The notes: generated from the letters alone by a model not told the origin. Shown: positions 12,485 to 25,726, counted from the stretch's first letter. The stretch is DNA of 64,000 bases from Liolophura sinensis (GCF_032854445.1 NC_088300.1:68606984-68670983), one strand, 5' to 3'. Numbers and translations: made by a program.

Positions 12485-14257
12485 TGGTCACAATCTCTGC
12501 CGATTTCCAATTTAATATCGGGATATTATGGGTGGGGCAGACCAGAATGGCCAGAGTAAATGACGAAGTTTGCACGGGTGCCAGTGACATATGTCATATT
12601 GTTGGAAGGTTGTCTCCCGAGAAATGTTAGACTTACACGAGACAGCACCTCCGACAGCTTATCGCCACCATTGGAAGTGGGGGGATATAGAAAATTCCCT
12701 GTCTGAGGATAGCTTAGAACCAGCACTTTGTGTGACCTCCTTTACATTAGGTTTCTTTAAAACTAACAAAGTTGCAATAAAATTTTAACAATTACATGTG
12801 TAATTGCCTTATTATACAAATTTATCTCGAGCAGACATTTCTTAATTATTATCCGTTACATCCGTCAGTTAATGACAGCTTTAAAAATCTAAGCTGCATG
12901 CGGGCAAAGTTTATGACTCTTTCGTAACGATTTCATCAGAAAACCAATGAAAATTTTTTTGCTAAGCGAGTGTAAGATTGAGCACAACATGAAACAAAAT
13001 TTATTCTTACCACGCTCTTACAATCGTAATGAAGGGAATGTCTAAAATTGTAAATTGAAACTAGAAAATTGAAGATAAATAAATACTATTATACCATTTA
13101 TCACGGACTTACGAGTGACCATACAGTGTACAATCGTCGCTGATCGGCATGGTTTTTCTTGCTGTGCTGATGTCTTTTATAACTTAGATTCCCCTGATGA
13201 AAACATTGTGCACCTCTATATATTTTAAAGTATTCTACTGGATGTTTAAAAGGCAAATTTTGTGATGTCTTTCAACCGCGATATCGCAGTTATTACTGAA
13301 ACCCAATGGTCCAGTTATTTCCGCTTACCTCATCCCAACCCTGTTTTGCGTTTGAAACCAATGGTGTCGTAAGAATTCGTTATTTCTCGAGTTACGAAAC
13401 ACGTCAGCAAAATAATGGGCGGCCGATTAGGCCTGTTTTCTTCTCAGGCTATATTTTTTGTTGTCTTTTCTTCTAATGGCAAACAGTATACAGAAGATTT
13501 CCGTACAATACATTTGTACATGGACCGATCTAGGTCCAGTACCCACACTATGACACCCTTTCGGATAGGTATATACCTCTTGACCCGCATGTGGGCAAAG
13601 AGGAGTGCCCCGGGGCTCTTGACACCCGTCATCTTATACCCTTTAATCGGATCCTTTTCCTGTCTCGTACACACAGACCTCCAGACGTGGCGTATTTACC
13701 CACACAAGAACTTATGCATCAAATAACATCTCGCCCTAGACATCACGAAACCTGGGTGGTATTTGCAAATGAAATGAAGATCTATATATAAATGAATTGC
13801 CAATTATGAATTGTCTATTAGCCATTAATATTTACATTTTATATCATTTTTTTTTAATTTTTTTTTTAAGAATTTTTAAATATTTTATAATGTTACATTA
13901 TAAAAATATTTCTTATGAAAATCAATGATAAATAATTTTTAGAAAATAGCAATCTTACCTTAAAAGTATAAAATCTGGTCGAGCTTAATTCGACTTTTTG
14001 ATGTTTTTGTATCCATACTGCATACTATATTTATTTATAACTGTTTTGTTAATCTCATGAGGCGAACATATGGAATGCTAATGAGATGATGATAAATCAT
14101 GAAATTAAGCAGAGCTAATGCAGTCGAAATAAGCCCTGGAAACGTTCAAAATAGTGCCGTTAAGAAAAATGACCAAGTCGAAAGATAAGTATGAAATCTA
14201 ATGCTGTTTTGATTTGTGTTTGAAGAACACAATCAAAAAGACACGAAATTTCTTCTG
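12485..14257. other. Intergenic DNA with two GC-richer patches
   Basis: 12510-12730 and 13400-13740 are richer in GC than their surroundings and open in more than one frame, but no family, start context or splice pair is convincing. 13800-13930 is extremely AT-rich. Confidence 0.4.
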
Positions 14258-14352
14258 CTTTCCTCCCACCATAATGCTGGCCGCCGTCGTATTAGTGAAA
14301 TATTCTTGAGTGCGCCGTAAAACACCAATCAAACAGATAAATAAATAAATAC
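14258..14352 (+). mobile_element. SINE family A, 3' fragment
   Basis: Plus-strand core end (TTTCCTCCCACCATAATGC, then GCCGCCGTCGTATTAGTG) and AAAT tail. 5'-truncated. Confidence 0.75.
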
Positions 14353-15261
14353 TTTTAAAATCTGTTTCAGAAAAAAATAAATTTAAAAGAAAGAGTACTT
14401 TTAAAAGGTTCGTGCATAAATGTGAAAATGTTCTATGTTATCATCAGATTTATTCACTGATGTGTTTATGTGATTCGACTTGATATACAAAGCAATGGAC
14501 ATAATTTTCTCCTAATTTTAAAACACTTTATCCATTTATTGATGCATTGGGTTTTAACGCCACACTGATTAATTTCACAGTTATGTGCACAATAATGGCC
14601 AAGCAAATCAAATCGACGGACGGCGAAAGAAACTCATGCACGAGGTGCCGAACAAAAAAATAGCCCCTTATGGAATGGCTGATAAACCTCATGATAAAAA
14701 GCCGCAGCTACTTTAACTAACATTTTACCGGCATTGCGTCTACACTCGTTTACTTAGCTATCCATATTGTAATTCAATATTCATGAATTGAAAACAAAAG
14801 AGCAACTTTTAACGGATGTAATAACTATATATTTTACAGTAATAGCTTTATGGCTCAGGGACTGTGACTAAAAGTTGCTACATTGTTTGAATGGAAACAA
14901 CTTGTCAGAGAATTCAAATAATGGAAATAAAGGCCGAATTTCTTCAAACATAAACGGTCAACAATAAATTTAAAATTTTTGAATTAAACTGGCTCTGTTT
15001 AAATTCTTATGGATTCTTTGATTTATTGTCCATATTGGGTTAGAAATCTGGAAAACTCTTTCAAGAATTGTTCTAGTTCAGTCATAGCTTAATATTGTAG
15101 CAATCAGCTAATTTTCTTTCAATACAATTAACCATATATATAGGCCTACACCATTCAAAAACAAATTGGCTATGTTCTGTATAAATGACGTAATATTCTA
15201 TATATTTTATTACATCAACAGTTCATTTAAAATACTGAGACATCGGACGAGGTTAAGTGTA

Positions 15262-15317
15262 TAATGCTGCCAGCTTTCATATCAGTGAAATATTCTTGAC
15301 CAATCAAATAATTATAT
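15262..15317 (+). mobile_element. SINE family A, short 3' fragment
   Basis: Contains AATGCTGCCAGC, GTGAAATATTCTTGA and CCAATCAAATAAT with an internal deletion; it lies just past the donor of the 15.5-kb exon. Confidence 0.55.
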
Positions 15318-15334
15318 CATTAAATCCTACTTAC

Positions 15335-15569
15335 ATTGGGCTTCTGTGATGGAATCCTTTCCCTTAGCATCTTCCCCTCCGCGGGGATTTGTCACATTCT
15401 CCCGTTTCTCTGATTTACCGGGGTCCCGTGAGTCGGGGTTGCTCAGTCCTCGTGCTTCCGACCAGTAGCCCGGGGTCTGATGTGAGTTGCAGTAAGAAAA
15501 GCCCGTATGATGTCCCGCCGTATCGAACATTCCTTCTGCCAGCATGGGTGTTAAGGGCAGCATGTCCAT
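15335..15569 (-). CDS. Candidate first coding exon, unknown protein
   Basis: An open frame of 78 codons begins with ATG in a good context (GCGATGG), 27 bases or so after an in-frame TGA, and ends at a consensus donor, gtaagt, in phase 1. The peptide begins MDMLPLTPMLAEGMFDT and is polar and disordered, ending rich in Lys, Glu, Asp and Gly. GC and CpG content are much higher than around it. I do not recognise the family. The layout, a short hydrophilic first exon behind a CpG-rich promoter, resembles developmental transcription factors, but that is only a guess. No following exon was found downstream before the channel gene. Confidence 0.45.
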
Positions 15570-16420
15570 CGCTGGGGAGATGTGACCAACTGGATGGTAT
15601 CAGCAGAATCCATGAGAAAACACAGTGACGAGAAACATTACGTAATGACCAAACGTGTATCAAGGATAGAGAATTCACAAAGGGGAGGAAAAAAAAAAAA
15701 CGAATGTTTTTGCTCTACCGTGAAAAATTCAACAAATGAAAGTCAAATTTCGTAACTGAATAACGCTCTCGCATATACTGCTTTTAAAGCTTTCCCCGTC
15801 CAACCACGTGGGCTTGGGTATCTTCGACTGTCCCTAGCCGATATGACATCGTCAGTTAAAGTGGGTAAAATCTCTTTTAAGGTCGCCGATCGGGAGGGCG
15901 GTTGGGGCCCCGGGTTATAGGAAAAGACCGCTAAAAACAGTCGATCTCCGTGCGGCGGGAGATCGTGAATGGAAAAACCGATCACCTGAAACCAAGCCCA
16001 CTCTTAAGCAAACAGTTTCGCCATTTACGATAAGGCTGAGCCCCACCCCCCGTAATAGGCGACTAGCTGTGTTTTCCTAAGGTACAATACCGGCCTAATC
16101 TTTGACTGGGCCCTCAGGTGCACTAACACAAACACGGCCTCACACTTCACGCTGTTGACAGCTGGGCTAAGCCCACTCGCCTCTCACCCAATGCGATCAT
16201 CACACTTTGCTCATTTGGGGATTTTGTGCCGAACACCTAGAGGTATATACCTGTGTATACCTCGCCATAGGGGTAGACGGGTCTTTAACCGCCCGTAATC
16301 GCTGGGGCAATGAAAGCAATGAAAGATATCGACTTGAAACAGTACCTGGCTGAGAAAACACCCTCTCTTTCAATGATGATGTTTGCGGTTTTAATTGTGC
16401 GCTTAATTATGACCACACAA
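15570..16420 (-). promoter_or_regulatory. CpG-rich putative promoter and 5' UTR of the 15.5-kb exon
   Basis: This stretch is clearly GC- and CpG-richer than its surroundings. Reading toward the exon it has a palindromic E-box CACGTG (15805-15810), a TATA-like TTTAAAAG (about 15781-15788) and about 200 bases of possible 5' UTR. TAATTA-type motifs lie at 16390-16420. It could also be an enhancer or unrelated conserved non-coding DNA. Confidence 0.35.
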
Positions 16421-17995
16421 GCCAGTGTTTGAAATAGAAGTGGTTATGACGATTCAACCATGTGGATCTAATGCTGCGGTGAAGGCTCTCCTGTACAGTT
16501 AAAAAGGCCATATGGGAAAGCTTGGGCAAAAAAATCCATCTTCACTCAGTAAATTTAGTTCTCTGTATTCACCAATAATAGCTCAAATTATTGCCATACA
16601 GTAAACATCAGACTCACAGCTGTATAATTTAGTGTTAAAATGGCCCTAATATTTGGAAAAGTCATAATGCTATATCTGCTTAATAAATTATTAGAAATTA
16701 CCCATTTGGAACGGTAAAACGGTAACAGACGAGGCTAATATTTTGTGAAAGGTATAATTATTTGCATTGATTGGATTTGTACTGCTTGATTTTTATTTAC
16801 CAGAGCTCTCCGGTATATAGCTTCTTTAGAACACAGCTGTTTACTTACTTTGGTTTTTATCATCTTAAGTTTTCTTTCTCTCTGAATCTCTATAGTAAAG
16901 CTTACAAGTGTTACACTGAAAACGCAAGTTTTGTATAACCGCAATTACTTATATCAGGACGAGTTATTAAAGAAATAAGTAAGTAAATAAATCAATAATT
17001 ATACCGGAGAGATACATGTAGACTTGCCATTTCTCTATCGATATCTCTTAAGACAAAAAATATTTTAACCGCTTTTTTGTCACAAAAAAAAATTGAAAAC
17101 TGTAGTTACTACCCGTATATTGGTTATATATGAATATTAACTTTCGAATATGCCTGAGAAAACTATACTTACCTCATTACAGGGCCAAAAAAAAACAAAC
17201 AACAAAAACAGACCGAATTTTGTAATGAGAAAAGCACCAAATCAATCAATTACTCGAGATTCATCGTGTACATGTGTAGTGTGTGATTGTCAGATATATG
17301 CATTAGACAGATAGAGATAAATATTTATACATCGCTATAAGAACCAGTATACATATACAGTGTACATGTATTTAAGGTACGAACATGTGGGGTATGCCAA
17401 ACACTGATACACGTGTATATATATATGTCTGCATATATCTAATTCATTTACAAATTATCATGAGTATAATAAATCCACTTAAGAAAATGTTGACCAAAAC
17501 ACAATTTTTCAGTATGGGTTTGTATAAAAAGTAAAATGTACATGCATAGATGTCATAACATATAAACCTAGAATTTACTACATGTGTGTAGTCTACATGA
17601 CTTGCATGCAGGCTGTATATAACATGAAAGAATATAAGATGAAATTTTTACTGTTACAAATGCTCTTTGTTAATACTGTATATTTCCTTCATTGTAATGG
17701 GTGTGTGCTACTTTCACATGTACAAGACTATGTACATTCAATTTCGAAATGACGATGTCGTATGCTAAAATTCCATAAGCGAATATTATATTTGAGCAAA
17801 ATAGTTGTGAAAGTATAAATGCCTATTTTCTTATTTTAAACTACATGTCTTAAATTTTCATGAATTAATTATTTGATTTCTATCTATGTATTGTCTGTTG
17901 CTTAACGCCATATACACAGAGCGCACCTCTGCATGGCACAATAAGTTTATTAAGTAACACTTTCAGAAGTACATTCTATAGGCTTTCTAATGATT
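16421..17995. other. AT-rich DNA, nothing recognised
   Basis: No gene or clear repeat. Confidence 0.55.
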
Positions 17996-18213
17996 CGTTT
18001 GATTTATTGATTTATTTGATGGGTGTTTTACGCCGTACTCAAGAATATTTCACTTAATATGGCGGGAGGAAACCGGCACAGCCAGGGGGAAACCCATGAC
18101 CACCCGCAGGTTCCTGACAGACCTTCCCACGTACGGCCGGAGAGGAAGCCAGCATGAGCTGGACTTTAACTCACAACGACCGCATTGGTGAGAGGCTCCT
18201 GGATCATTACGCT
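17996..18213 (-). mobile_element. SINE family A, nearly complete
   Basis: Tail to the GTAATGATCCAGGAGCC block, with a 15-base deletion near ACTTA-TATGG. The head A box is lost. Confidence 0.82.
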
Positions 18214-18502
18214 GCTGATACCTTTGATGCCGACACAATGCTAAACATTAAGTGAAATATGGCAAAGATAGTTGATCTAGTCCAAGTAATGCATATGGCG
18301 TCATATTATAACGAGGAATTAAATACAGATGGCCGTCGGTATTAAGAGTTAATCTACTCAGGGCAGTGACATACTCAGGAGCATTGACAAACGCAACAAA
18401 ATCAGATACGTGTGATGATTTCAGCAGGAATATATCTAACACTGTGTATGTACAGACCTGTCACATTGTCAGTATCACATTAGACTTATGAGTGTCATTA
18501 TA

Positions 18503-18622
18503 CCAGCAACCAGCGGATGGTCGTGGGTTTTCCACATGGCTCTGTACGGTTTCCGCCGTAGGGGTGGTAGGGGTGTTGTATAAATGAAATATTCTTGACT
18601 ACGGCGTAAAACACCAATCAAA
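18503..18622 (+). mobile_element. SINE family A, diverged 3' part
   Basis: Plus-strand copy with the GGATGGTCGTGGGTTTTCC and GAAATATTCTTGACTACGG blocks and AATCAAAAAC tail. Confidence 0.65.
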
Positions 18623-18624
18623 AA

Positions 18625-19700
18625 CAAAACTATAAAAACTGAATTGCACTAGCAGGTACACTGTATATTTCCTTTTCTTAATGGTGTTAAAGAACGGTCG
18701 AATAGAAATAAACAACTCTTTTATCTTCATTTTCAATGTTGAGACCTCCCGCTGATATTTATCATTTAGGGTACTCATGTGTTCGTTAAAGAAGGTCTCG
18801 AAGGCGTATGTGACATCACCTAAAAAATTGTTTGCATTTTTTCCTTGCGGGTATGTCTGAACATTGAGATGGGAAATTGTTCACACTTGAGCGGCAATCC
18901 CGCTTATGTATTGTGAGATCAATTTAGCGTGTTCTATTTTCTCATGAAATGTCGTAAATTTCGGAACGGTTTCTGAAGAATTGAGATTTAGTAGTAATTC
19001 AGTTCATGCATTGTCCAGGTCTCAAAATACCACAGAACATCGGCACGTTGCTTAATTCCGTCGGAGGGCTTATATCCGGCAATAAGGATTCATATTCTTT
19101 TACTATTTCGTTAAACGTTTTAATCAGTAACACCGAGATGAATTCGATTTTAGCAATTTTCTTGTGATAGTTATTTGCATTAAAGTCTTCAATGTGAAAA
19201 AATCTAAGACGGCCATTTTAAAATACATGTTTGTGATGTCAGATTTTTGCAATATAATTTTTCTGCATTTGTCTTTCCACTTAAATCCTACTAAAAGAGC
19301 GGTATTTTACATGTTTGCAATGTACTATATCACACGCGGTGGAGGTTTTATATACAGACATGCATATACAGAGATGTTAAAGCTTATGAGGGTTCCTTGT
19401 TAATATATTTCACTTTAGTTAATTATACATATATCATGCCATTTTAAAACTATATATATTTATAAAATTGCCAAACAAACCCTGGTTAAAAACAACAGTG
19501 CCAAACATGTAGCTGGCTTTTGCACAAAAAGCCAAAACATTAACCGGTATTCCAATTGTTATTGAGCGAATTTGCAATAATATTAAAAATATGTATCCGA
19601 ACTAAAAATCTACCTTCGACCGTGGGTTGGATTTTTACAGATACAGCTGTATATATTTTTACAATAAATTAATAAATTACTGTTTCCGTCATATACATGT
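18625..19700. other. AT-rich DNA, nothing recognised
   Basis: The frame at 19164-19403 is AT-rich and without motifs. Confidence 0.5.
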
Positions 19701-19814
<114 letters not shown>

Positions 19815-19943
19815 TCGTATAGATCATGTGTATACTCCAAGGTAAACATGAACACATTCTGCTGTATGAAAAATATAGTTCAGGGAAAATGTGCATAGCC
19901 TAGGCGAAACCCCACCACTTCGACAGATTCCAGAAAAAGAATT

Positions 19944-20098
19944 GTATTTATTATTTATTTATTTGACTGCTGTTTTACGCCGTTCTCAAGAATATTTCAC
20001 TCATACGACGGCGGTCAGCATTATGGCGGGAGGAAACCGGGAACAGCCCGGGGAAATCCCACGACCATTCTGGTTGCTGGCAGACTTTCCCACGTACA
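19944..20098 (-). mobile_element. SINE family A, 5'-truncated
   Basis: Tail and core to the TTTCCCACGTAC block. A degenerate piece with similar core wording lies immediately before it at 19877-19930. Confidence 0.75.
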
Positions 20099-20627
20099 AA
20101 AGTAATGTAAAGCGACAGTGAAATCAGCAGAAGCTGAATGAGAGCATGACATTTCACAGGTTAAAAGTTTGTGATTCACATCGACGATAAACGGCTTAGA
20201 TGACCGAGCCAGCGAGAGCCCAGACTACGCCTATCAGTCAGTAAATTCTACGTCGACCAGGTACTGTAAACAGAACTGTATTTGCAGAAATATATTAACC
20301 TAGATGTAAATAAATTTTGTTACATATTAGGGTTCGAAATGTATAAAAAAAACTACAGATGTAATACAACATAATTATTATATCCTTCGCCGCCCAAAAT
20401 GTAGTAATGTTTCATCACCGCGGTTGCAATTGCTATCCAGAGTTTTATAATTGTTATACATTACTGGATTTTACTATAATACGGGTGCGGAAATACAATC
20501 CCGATCAAATGTATGAAACTAATAATCTCCATTATAGTTTGTTTAAAGGAAAGGCCGCTCAAAACCAAATTAAGCACAGCGAGAGATTACCAATAATTTT
20601 TTGGAATTCAATTCATTCATTTTTTTT

Positions 20628-20665
20628 TAATTCTACAAGGTGGGATTTATGGGCCATACTGCATG
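20628..20665. mobile_element. Half copy of the 194-bp inverted-repeat element
   Basis: Carries the AATTCTACAAGGTGGG and TTTATGGGCCATACTG blocks found at the end of the 1047-1240 element. The opposite end is not recognisable. Confidence 0.4.
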
Positions 20666-21218
20666 CCATGCTTCAGTAGCATTTGCTCTAAAATGACACT
20701 TCTGATAAGAAAAAGGATAAATAGTCCTAAAAGGTGGCTGAATCAATAAAAATCAAGCAAAATGTGTTACTTGAAAAATTTAGATTTATTTTAGATAAAG
20801 TACAGTACGCCCTCGACCGAGTGTAGGCAGAAATACGGGGGTTGGGAGCGAGTGGGAAGGGTAAGGGAAGGGTGTCTGGCTATCTCTTTGGGACCACATA
20901 GAGATTTCGGGTGGACGTTCGAAATTTCAATCTTCTTTACTCAGGATATTTGAAGCTGGATGCTCAGAATTTGACAGCTACCAGTTTAGAAAAATAAAAC
21001 CTTGTCAGAATCAGGGAACAGTTGTTAGAGAACCTCTGCTGAATGAGCAACTTAATTTACAGTTGGTGTAAACAAAACAGTGCAAATCACGCGGGCTTAA
21101 ATATACCTCTGGCCTTTTAACCCAAAAATCTGCAATAACAACAAGACACATTCCAGGACATATATGTACATTTTACAACCAACTTTTAAGTAGGTGAATT
21201 GTTAAAAAGTATACAAAG

Positions 21219-21274
21219 TGAAATATTTATTAAGTACGGCATAAAACACCAATCAAATAAATAAATAAATAAAA
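21219..21274 (+). mobile_element. SINE family A, tail fragment
   Basis: GTACGGCATAAAACACCAAT followed by four AAAT units. Confidence 0.6.
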
Positions 21275-21315
21275 TGCACACAGGGGCCGGAGAAACAGTT
21301 CCAATGGTGTGTGCT

Positions 21316-21341
21316 TGTGTGTGTGTGTGTGTGTGTGTGTG
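21316..21341. repeat. (GT)n microsatellite
   Basis: About 13 GT units followed by a G-rich run. Confidence 0.95.
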
Positions 21342-21845
21342 AGGGAGGGGGGGGGGTCATGATCCATAGGTTTGCCTAACAAACTTGGCTGTTTTTTCAA
21401 AATGTATTTGGTTGACAGGGCTGCCTAACCACCATAAACCACCCACCAGCTACCCCTCCTGGATTCCACGGTCCCAATAACACGGACACCTATCGTGGCT
21501 GTCGCGGATATATACTGTCATTTCTCATATTTCAAACATAGGTTCCGTCGGCAAACAGTGGTTAAGACTACTTTGAAAGAATAAGTCAAAGAATGACGAA
21601 CTGCATATGTTGTCCACAGCAGCACTACAAAGCTTCAGAAAAATCTGCTGAAAGGTAAATTCTCTGACAGTAACTATAAAGCACAGTTCTGCCAGTGGTT
21701 ACAGGAATCATACGAAGTCTGTATACGAAGATACCTCATAAAAAACCGACTAACAAATCGGGGCATATATAACGTTCTCCCGTTTTTAAACGAAATAACC
21801 GCCAGTAGAGAACATCCATCTCAATTTCATGGACTTTATCCAATG

Positions 21846-22260
21846 GCAGTCTGGTATAAATTGGTTAGGTATGTGATATCGCCTTCTATCGATGGTTGGA
21901 ATTTTTCTATTTCCACAGAAACGACATATATTGTAGCCATTTACGTTAGTATTTATTTATTTATTTATTTATTTGATTTGTGTTTTGCACTGTACTCAAG
22001 AATATTCTATTTACACCACGGCAGCCAGCATTGGGTGGGAGGAAACCGGAGAGAGCCAGGGAGACACCGACGACCGTCTGCAGGTTGCTGGTACACCTTT
22101 CCACGTACGGCATTCACATTAATATTCTGTCCATGCACCCTGACAATAGGATTGCTGGATTATCTCCCCTTGCCTTTGCTGAAGGTCCGCGATTTTGGAG
22201 GATTCCCCGACGACTTGAAGTGACAGAGAATTAATTGAGTTTCTGATGTAGCGGTTAGCA
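21846..22260 (+). repeat. Duplicated segment, copy 1 (with SINE)
   Basis: Shares AGTCTGGT, CGATGGTTGGAATTT, TTACGTTAGTA, GGATTGCTGGATTATCTCCC, GATTTTGGAGG and GTGACAGAGAATTAA in order with 24450-24680. Split by the SINE at 21950-22111. Confidence 0.75.
21950..22111 (-). mobile_element. SINE family A, 5'-truncated, inside a duplicated segment
   Basis: Six ATTT units, then core to the TTTCCACGTACGG block. The flanking DNA has a second copy at 24.44-24.67 kb that lacks this insertion. Confidence 0.75.
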
Positions 22261-22514
22261 GACCTGTCATTTGCAAAGTTTCCGAAGACTTCGTTGTATT
22301 ATGCTGAAAGCAGGATAAGCACGAAAATCTATAGTTAGTCCAATTGAGTTGGAATGCTTTTACGGCAACAACCTCAGGATTACGCCAATAGGATGAAGCA
22401 GAATGTCTGGAAATCTGCCCAGTAAATTTTTGAAAAATTTAAAAATATAGTCTTTGCTTAGCATCTATTCAATAGGACTGTCATATATTCGAGACTAATT
22501 GCCTATCATTGTGG

Positions 22515-22597
22515 GTCCCTGCATAATGCTGGCGGACGTCGTATAAGTGATATATTCTTGAGTACGTCGTAAAGCACCAATCAAATAAATAAATATC
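22515..22597 (+). mobile_element. SINE family A, 3' fragment
   Basis: CATAATGCTGGCGGACGTCG block, TTGAGTACGTCGTAAAGCAC and AAAT tail. Confidence 0.7.
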
Positions 22598-22823
22598 TAC
22601 ACCAGCTATACTTTGCCATACTTGCCATGCAATCCGTCAGCAATCAGTGAACCCTGAATATACAAAAACATCAGGTAAGTTCTACAGAAATACTCAGACT
22701 ATATGAAAATTTTGAAAATTATACAAATGTAACGAATACACTATCGCTGACAGCGATACAAATACAGCCATTTTTGTATGCTGTAACATTAGGGGAACAG
22801 ATTTGTTTCATTAACGACGGTCT

Positions 22824-22945
22824 AAGGTTTCCTGTTACTAAGGTCTCCTGTTACTAAAGACTCTTGTTACTAAGGTCTCCTGTTACTAAGGTCTCCTGTT
22901 ACTAAACTCTTGTTACTAAGGTATCCTGTTACTAAAGTCTCCAGT
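22824..22945 (+). repeat. Short tandem array, about 16-bp unit
   Basis: Units of CTCCTGTTACTAAGGT with CTCTTGTTACTAAA variants, about eight copies. Confidence 0.88.
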
Positions 22946-24449
22946 TCCGGAACCATTTTGCAGAATCAGCATGCACAACGTTACATGTTGAGACTTCCAA
23001 ATGTCTAATGATATGTATCTGACTTTGAGTGAACAATCAAATGTTCAGGTGTATCCACGGATTCCCTTCGACCATCAACTCACTCAAGTCGCTATGTTTA
23101 GAAACATGGCCGAAAACTTTATTTGACTAGGTTACCTCCTCTTGTTGTCTAGATGACGGGAGGTTTTAGCGAACTTCAAATGTTAGACACGGTATTCTAT
23201 TGTAATTATGCCACCTACCATGTAACTTCAGTTCTGCTGTAGCCTATAGGTCGTTGCGAATACTTTATAACACATTTTGGATAGACATATAATTGGCTGT
23301 CTATCCAAAATCCATTCTATCACATTGTTTAAATGTGCGATCCACGAGCGAACGTCGCATTGTGGGAATCCTTGGGCTGTCTCATTTGCATGTTACAAGT
23401 ATCTCGTAGAGTGGACAGCTTAAACCACTGACGCATTTCACCTAATAATTCTCTTAATTAACATTTTCCTGAAACTATAGGTCAAGGAGGTTTAATTAGG
23501 AATCAAATGCTACTCATTTATTTTATTAAGCTGAACCAAGTCAAAATTCTGAATTTCTTTCGGCGATAGTCTCTACGAGTAAGAGTACTATTTCTTTAAG
23601 AGTACTGTGTCTTCCAGTTTTTCTTTCGTATGTAGTCACAATGTTGGTTTTCACTAAACCAGTTGATTATAAACTTTAATGATCAAGGCATGACCGAAGG
23701 GTTCATGGAGTATATCCCCCTGTTTTGGTTGAACCAAACATGCTGTAAATCGCTGGTGAAACAGAAAAATATACCCTGTTTGCCGTCCGACATGAGGTCG
23801 AAAAAAACTGTAATGACTAACCTTCCTCCATCGATATACCCGGTAAGTAGTGTATCGACGACCTGTATACAAATATACACTGACCGTCGACTTCATGAAT
23901 TCAAATATCATTGTGTATGTTTACTGTGACAGTTGTCGGTGACCATGAGTTCCATGAGTGAAAGTCGCCACCACAACGTCATATATAGTCTATAATGATT
24001 CAACTGACTTTTAGGCTTCACGAAAGGTTGATCATCAAATCTGACGCTTCAAAGAAAGTAAAGACAGATAAAAAAAAATGCGTGTACTCGTAGTTTTAAA
24101 ATCCAGGTGCATTGTACATGTGCACCATGTGAGTTTTTATCCTAAATTCAAAAAATTATTATAGATATTTCTGGAAGCAGACCTCCACAAAATAGTACAC
24201 CACCAGGGCGAACCACCGAGTTTGCCGGAGCCACCTGACTTTAAAAAAGGACCTGAACCAGCAAGAACTGAATCTAAACCTGCTTGCGACACCATTGAAA
24301 TAAAATATATGATGGTTTGTTGCAGGCAGGAAGTCCATATTCAGAGATGAATACCATATATCAGAAATTTAGATCAAAAGCTTTTGCCATTGCTGTAAGA
24401 AAGCGGAAAGCACGATCACACTAATGCGCTGTATCCCTTGTCAGTCTGG
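22946..24449. other. Intergenic DNA, no certain gene
   Basis: An acceptor-like attattatag at 24164 opens a 61-codon frame with a Pro/Glu-rich peptide, but no donor or family supports it. Confidence 0.4.
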
Positions 24450-24680
24450 TGTAAGTTGGACAAAAAAATTTATCCCGTCTTCAGTCGATGGTTGGAATTT
24501 GTTCATTCCCACAGAAATGCCTTTCCAGTTACGTTAGTAAGTTTGGTGTCATTTCTGTGCACCTTGTCGTCAGGATTGCTGGATTATCTCCCTTTCCTCT
24601 GTTGCGAATCCGCGGTTTTGGAGGGATTCTCCAACAAGTGACAGAGAATTAACTCGGGTTTTTGATGTAGCGATTTTTTC
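24450..24680 (+). repeat. Duplicated segment, copy 2 (no SINE)
   Basis: Same ordered words as 21846-22260 and without the SINE; likely an older dispersed repeat rather than a gene. Confidence 0.75.
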
Positions 24681-25074
24681 TTTTCTGCCTTACCTGGCAA
24701 CTGTACAATTGGACCTCGTTTTGACAAAGCTAGTGGTGACTGGATAAGCATTCTCTGAAGTCGTTGGATAAGGCATCTGGGTTGGCCAATTAGGCATTTG
24801 AATATTTTACATATCTTCCAGTTTTTCTTTTGCATGTCCTTAAAATGTTGGTTTTCACTAAATAGAAGCAACTTTTAAAAATACAGACTACAAGAGTCAA
24901 GACACGATACAATAATGAATAATTATGGCATCAATGATAATAATTCAGCCATGTTGTTACGACTTGCAACGGTGTATTGTCGCTGAATAAATATAATATA
25001 ACGCCATGTCGACCGCCATCTTATTGCAACCGTATATAATGATACCAGTCAAATACATTGACTGTTTTTTTTTT

Positions 25075-25423
25075 TCAGTGCATGGTAGACTAACACTGTT
25101 TACGCTAATCGGGAGACGTGGGATCAAACCCGGGTCGGGTCCTAAAAATGGTACTTCCTGCTGCTTCGCTTAGCGCTCGGCACTATATGCATGGTTAGAG
25201 CAAGGAAAAAGGACTATATGCATGGTTAGAGCAAGGAAAAAGGCCCGTTGTCAGCATAATGTGACTAGGTGGAGGTGTCATAGCCTGGTGTCTTCGGTAC
25301 AGTCAGCATGGATTCGCTTTGCTACAAGAAGATACAGTATATACATGTACTCACATCAACTGATGACTCCTAATCGTCATATGACTGAAAAAGACTGAAA
25401 ACACATACATACATACATACATG
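25075..25423 (+). mobile_element. SINE family B, near full length
   Basis: A different tRNA-derived SINE. The head has a B box-like GGGATCAAACCCGGG; then a GTACTTCCTGCTGCTTCGCT core, CATAATGTGACTAGGTGG, a TCGTCATATGACTGAAAAA block and a (CATA)n tail. A 31-bp stretch (25182-25212) is tandemly repeated once inside it. The core resembles SINEs widespread in molluscs (V-SINE or Nin-DC type); I cannot confirm the family name. Confidence 0.7.
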
Positions 25424-25607
25424 TACACTGTTTACGCAGTTGATAAACTTCAAATAATCAAATAAATAAATAAATGAATCAATTCTGAAGCTACCGTTCT
25501 TTTTTCATAGAAATCTTATGTTGACAACAGTTGTTGATAAATGTGAGGGGTTCAAATTCCCTAGACATCAAGTTGTCTTGAATGTTACTGTAGTCAATTA
25601 ACCAGAA

Positions 25608-25726
25608 ACAAATAGTAGAGCCACTTGGGGGTAGAAGGCAATAGGTTCAAATCCAATGCAGACCTTTTCCCCGCCATTTGCATGGTATCTTATCCTCGTT
25701 AACGCGGAAAGTGTGATTACAAATGC

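Noticed and set aside
13444-13740. Overlapping frames on both strands in a GC-richer patch
   Set aside because: Open in several frames at once without splice or start support; composition explains them.
24165-24350. 61-codon frame after an acceptor-like attattatag, Pro/Glu-rich
   Set aside because: No consensus donor, no family, and parts of the opposite strand resemble a tRNA-like SINE head; left unresolved.
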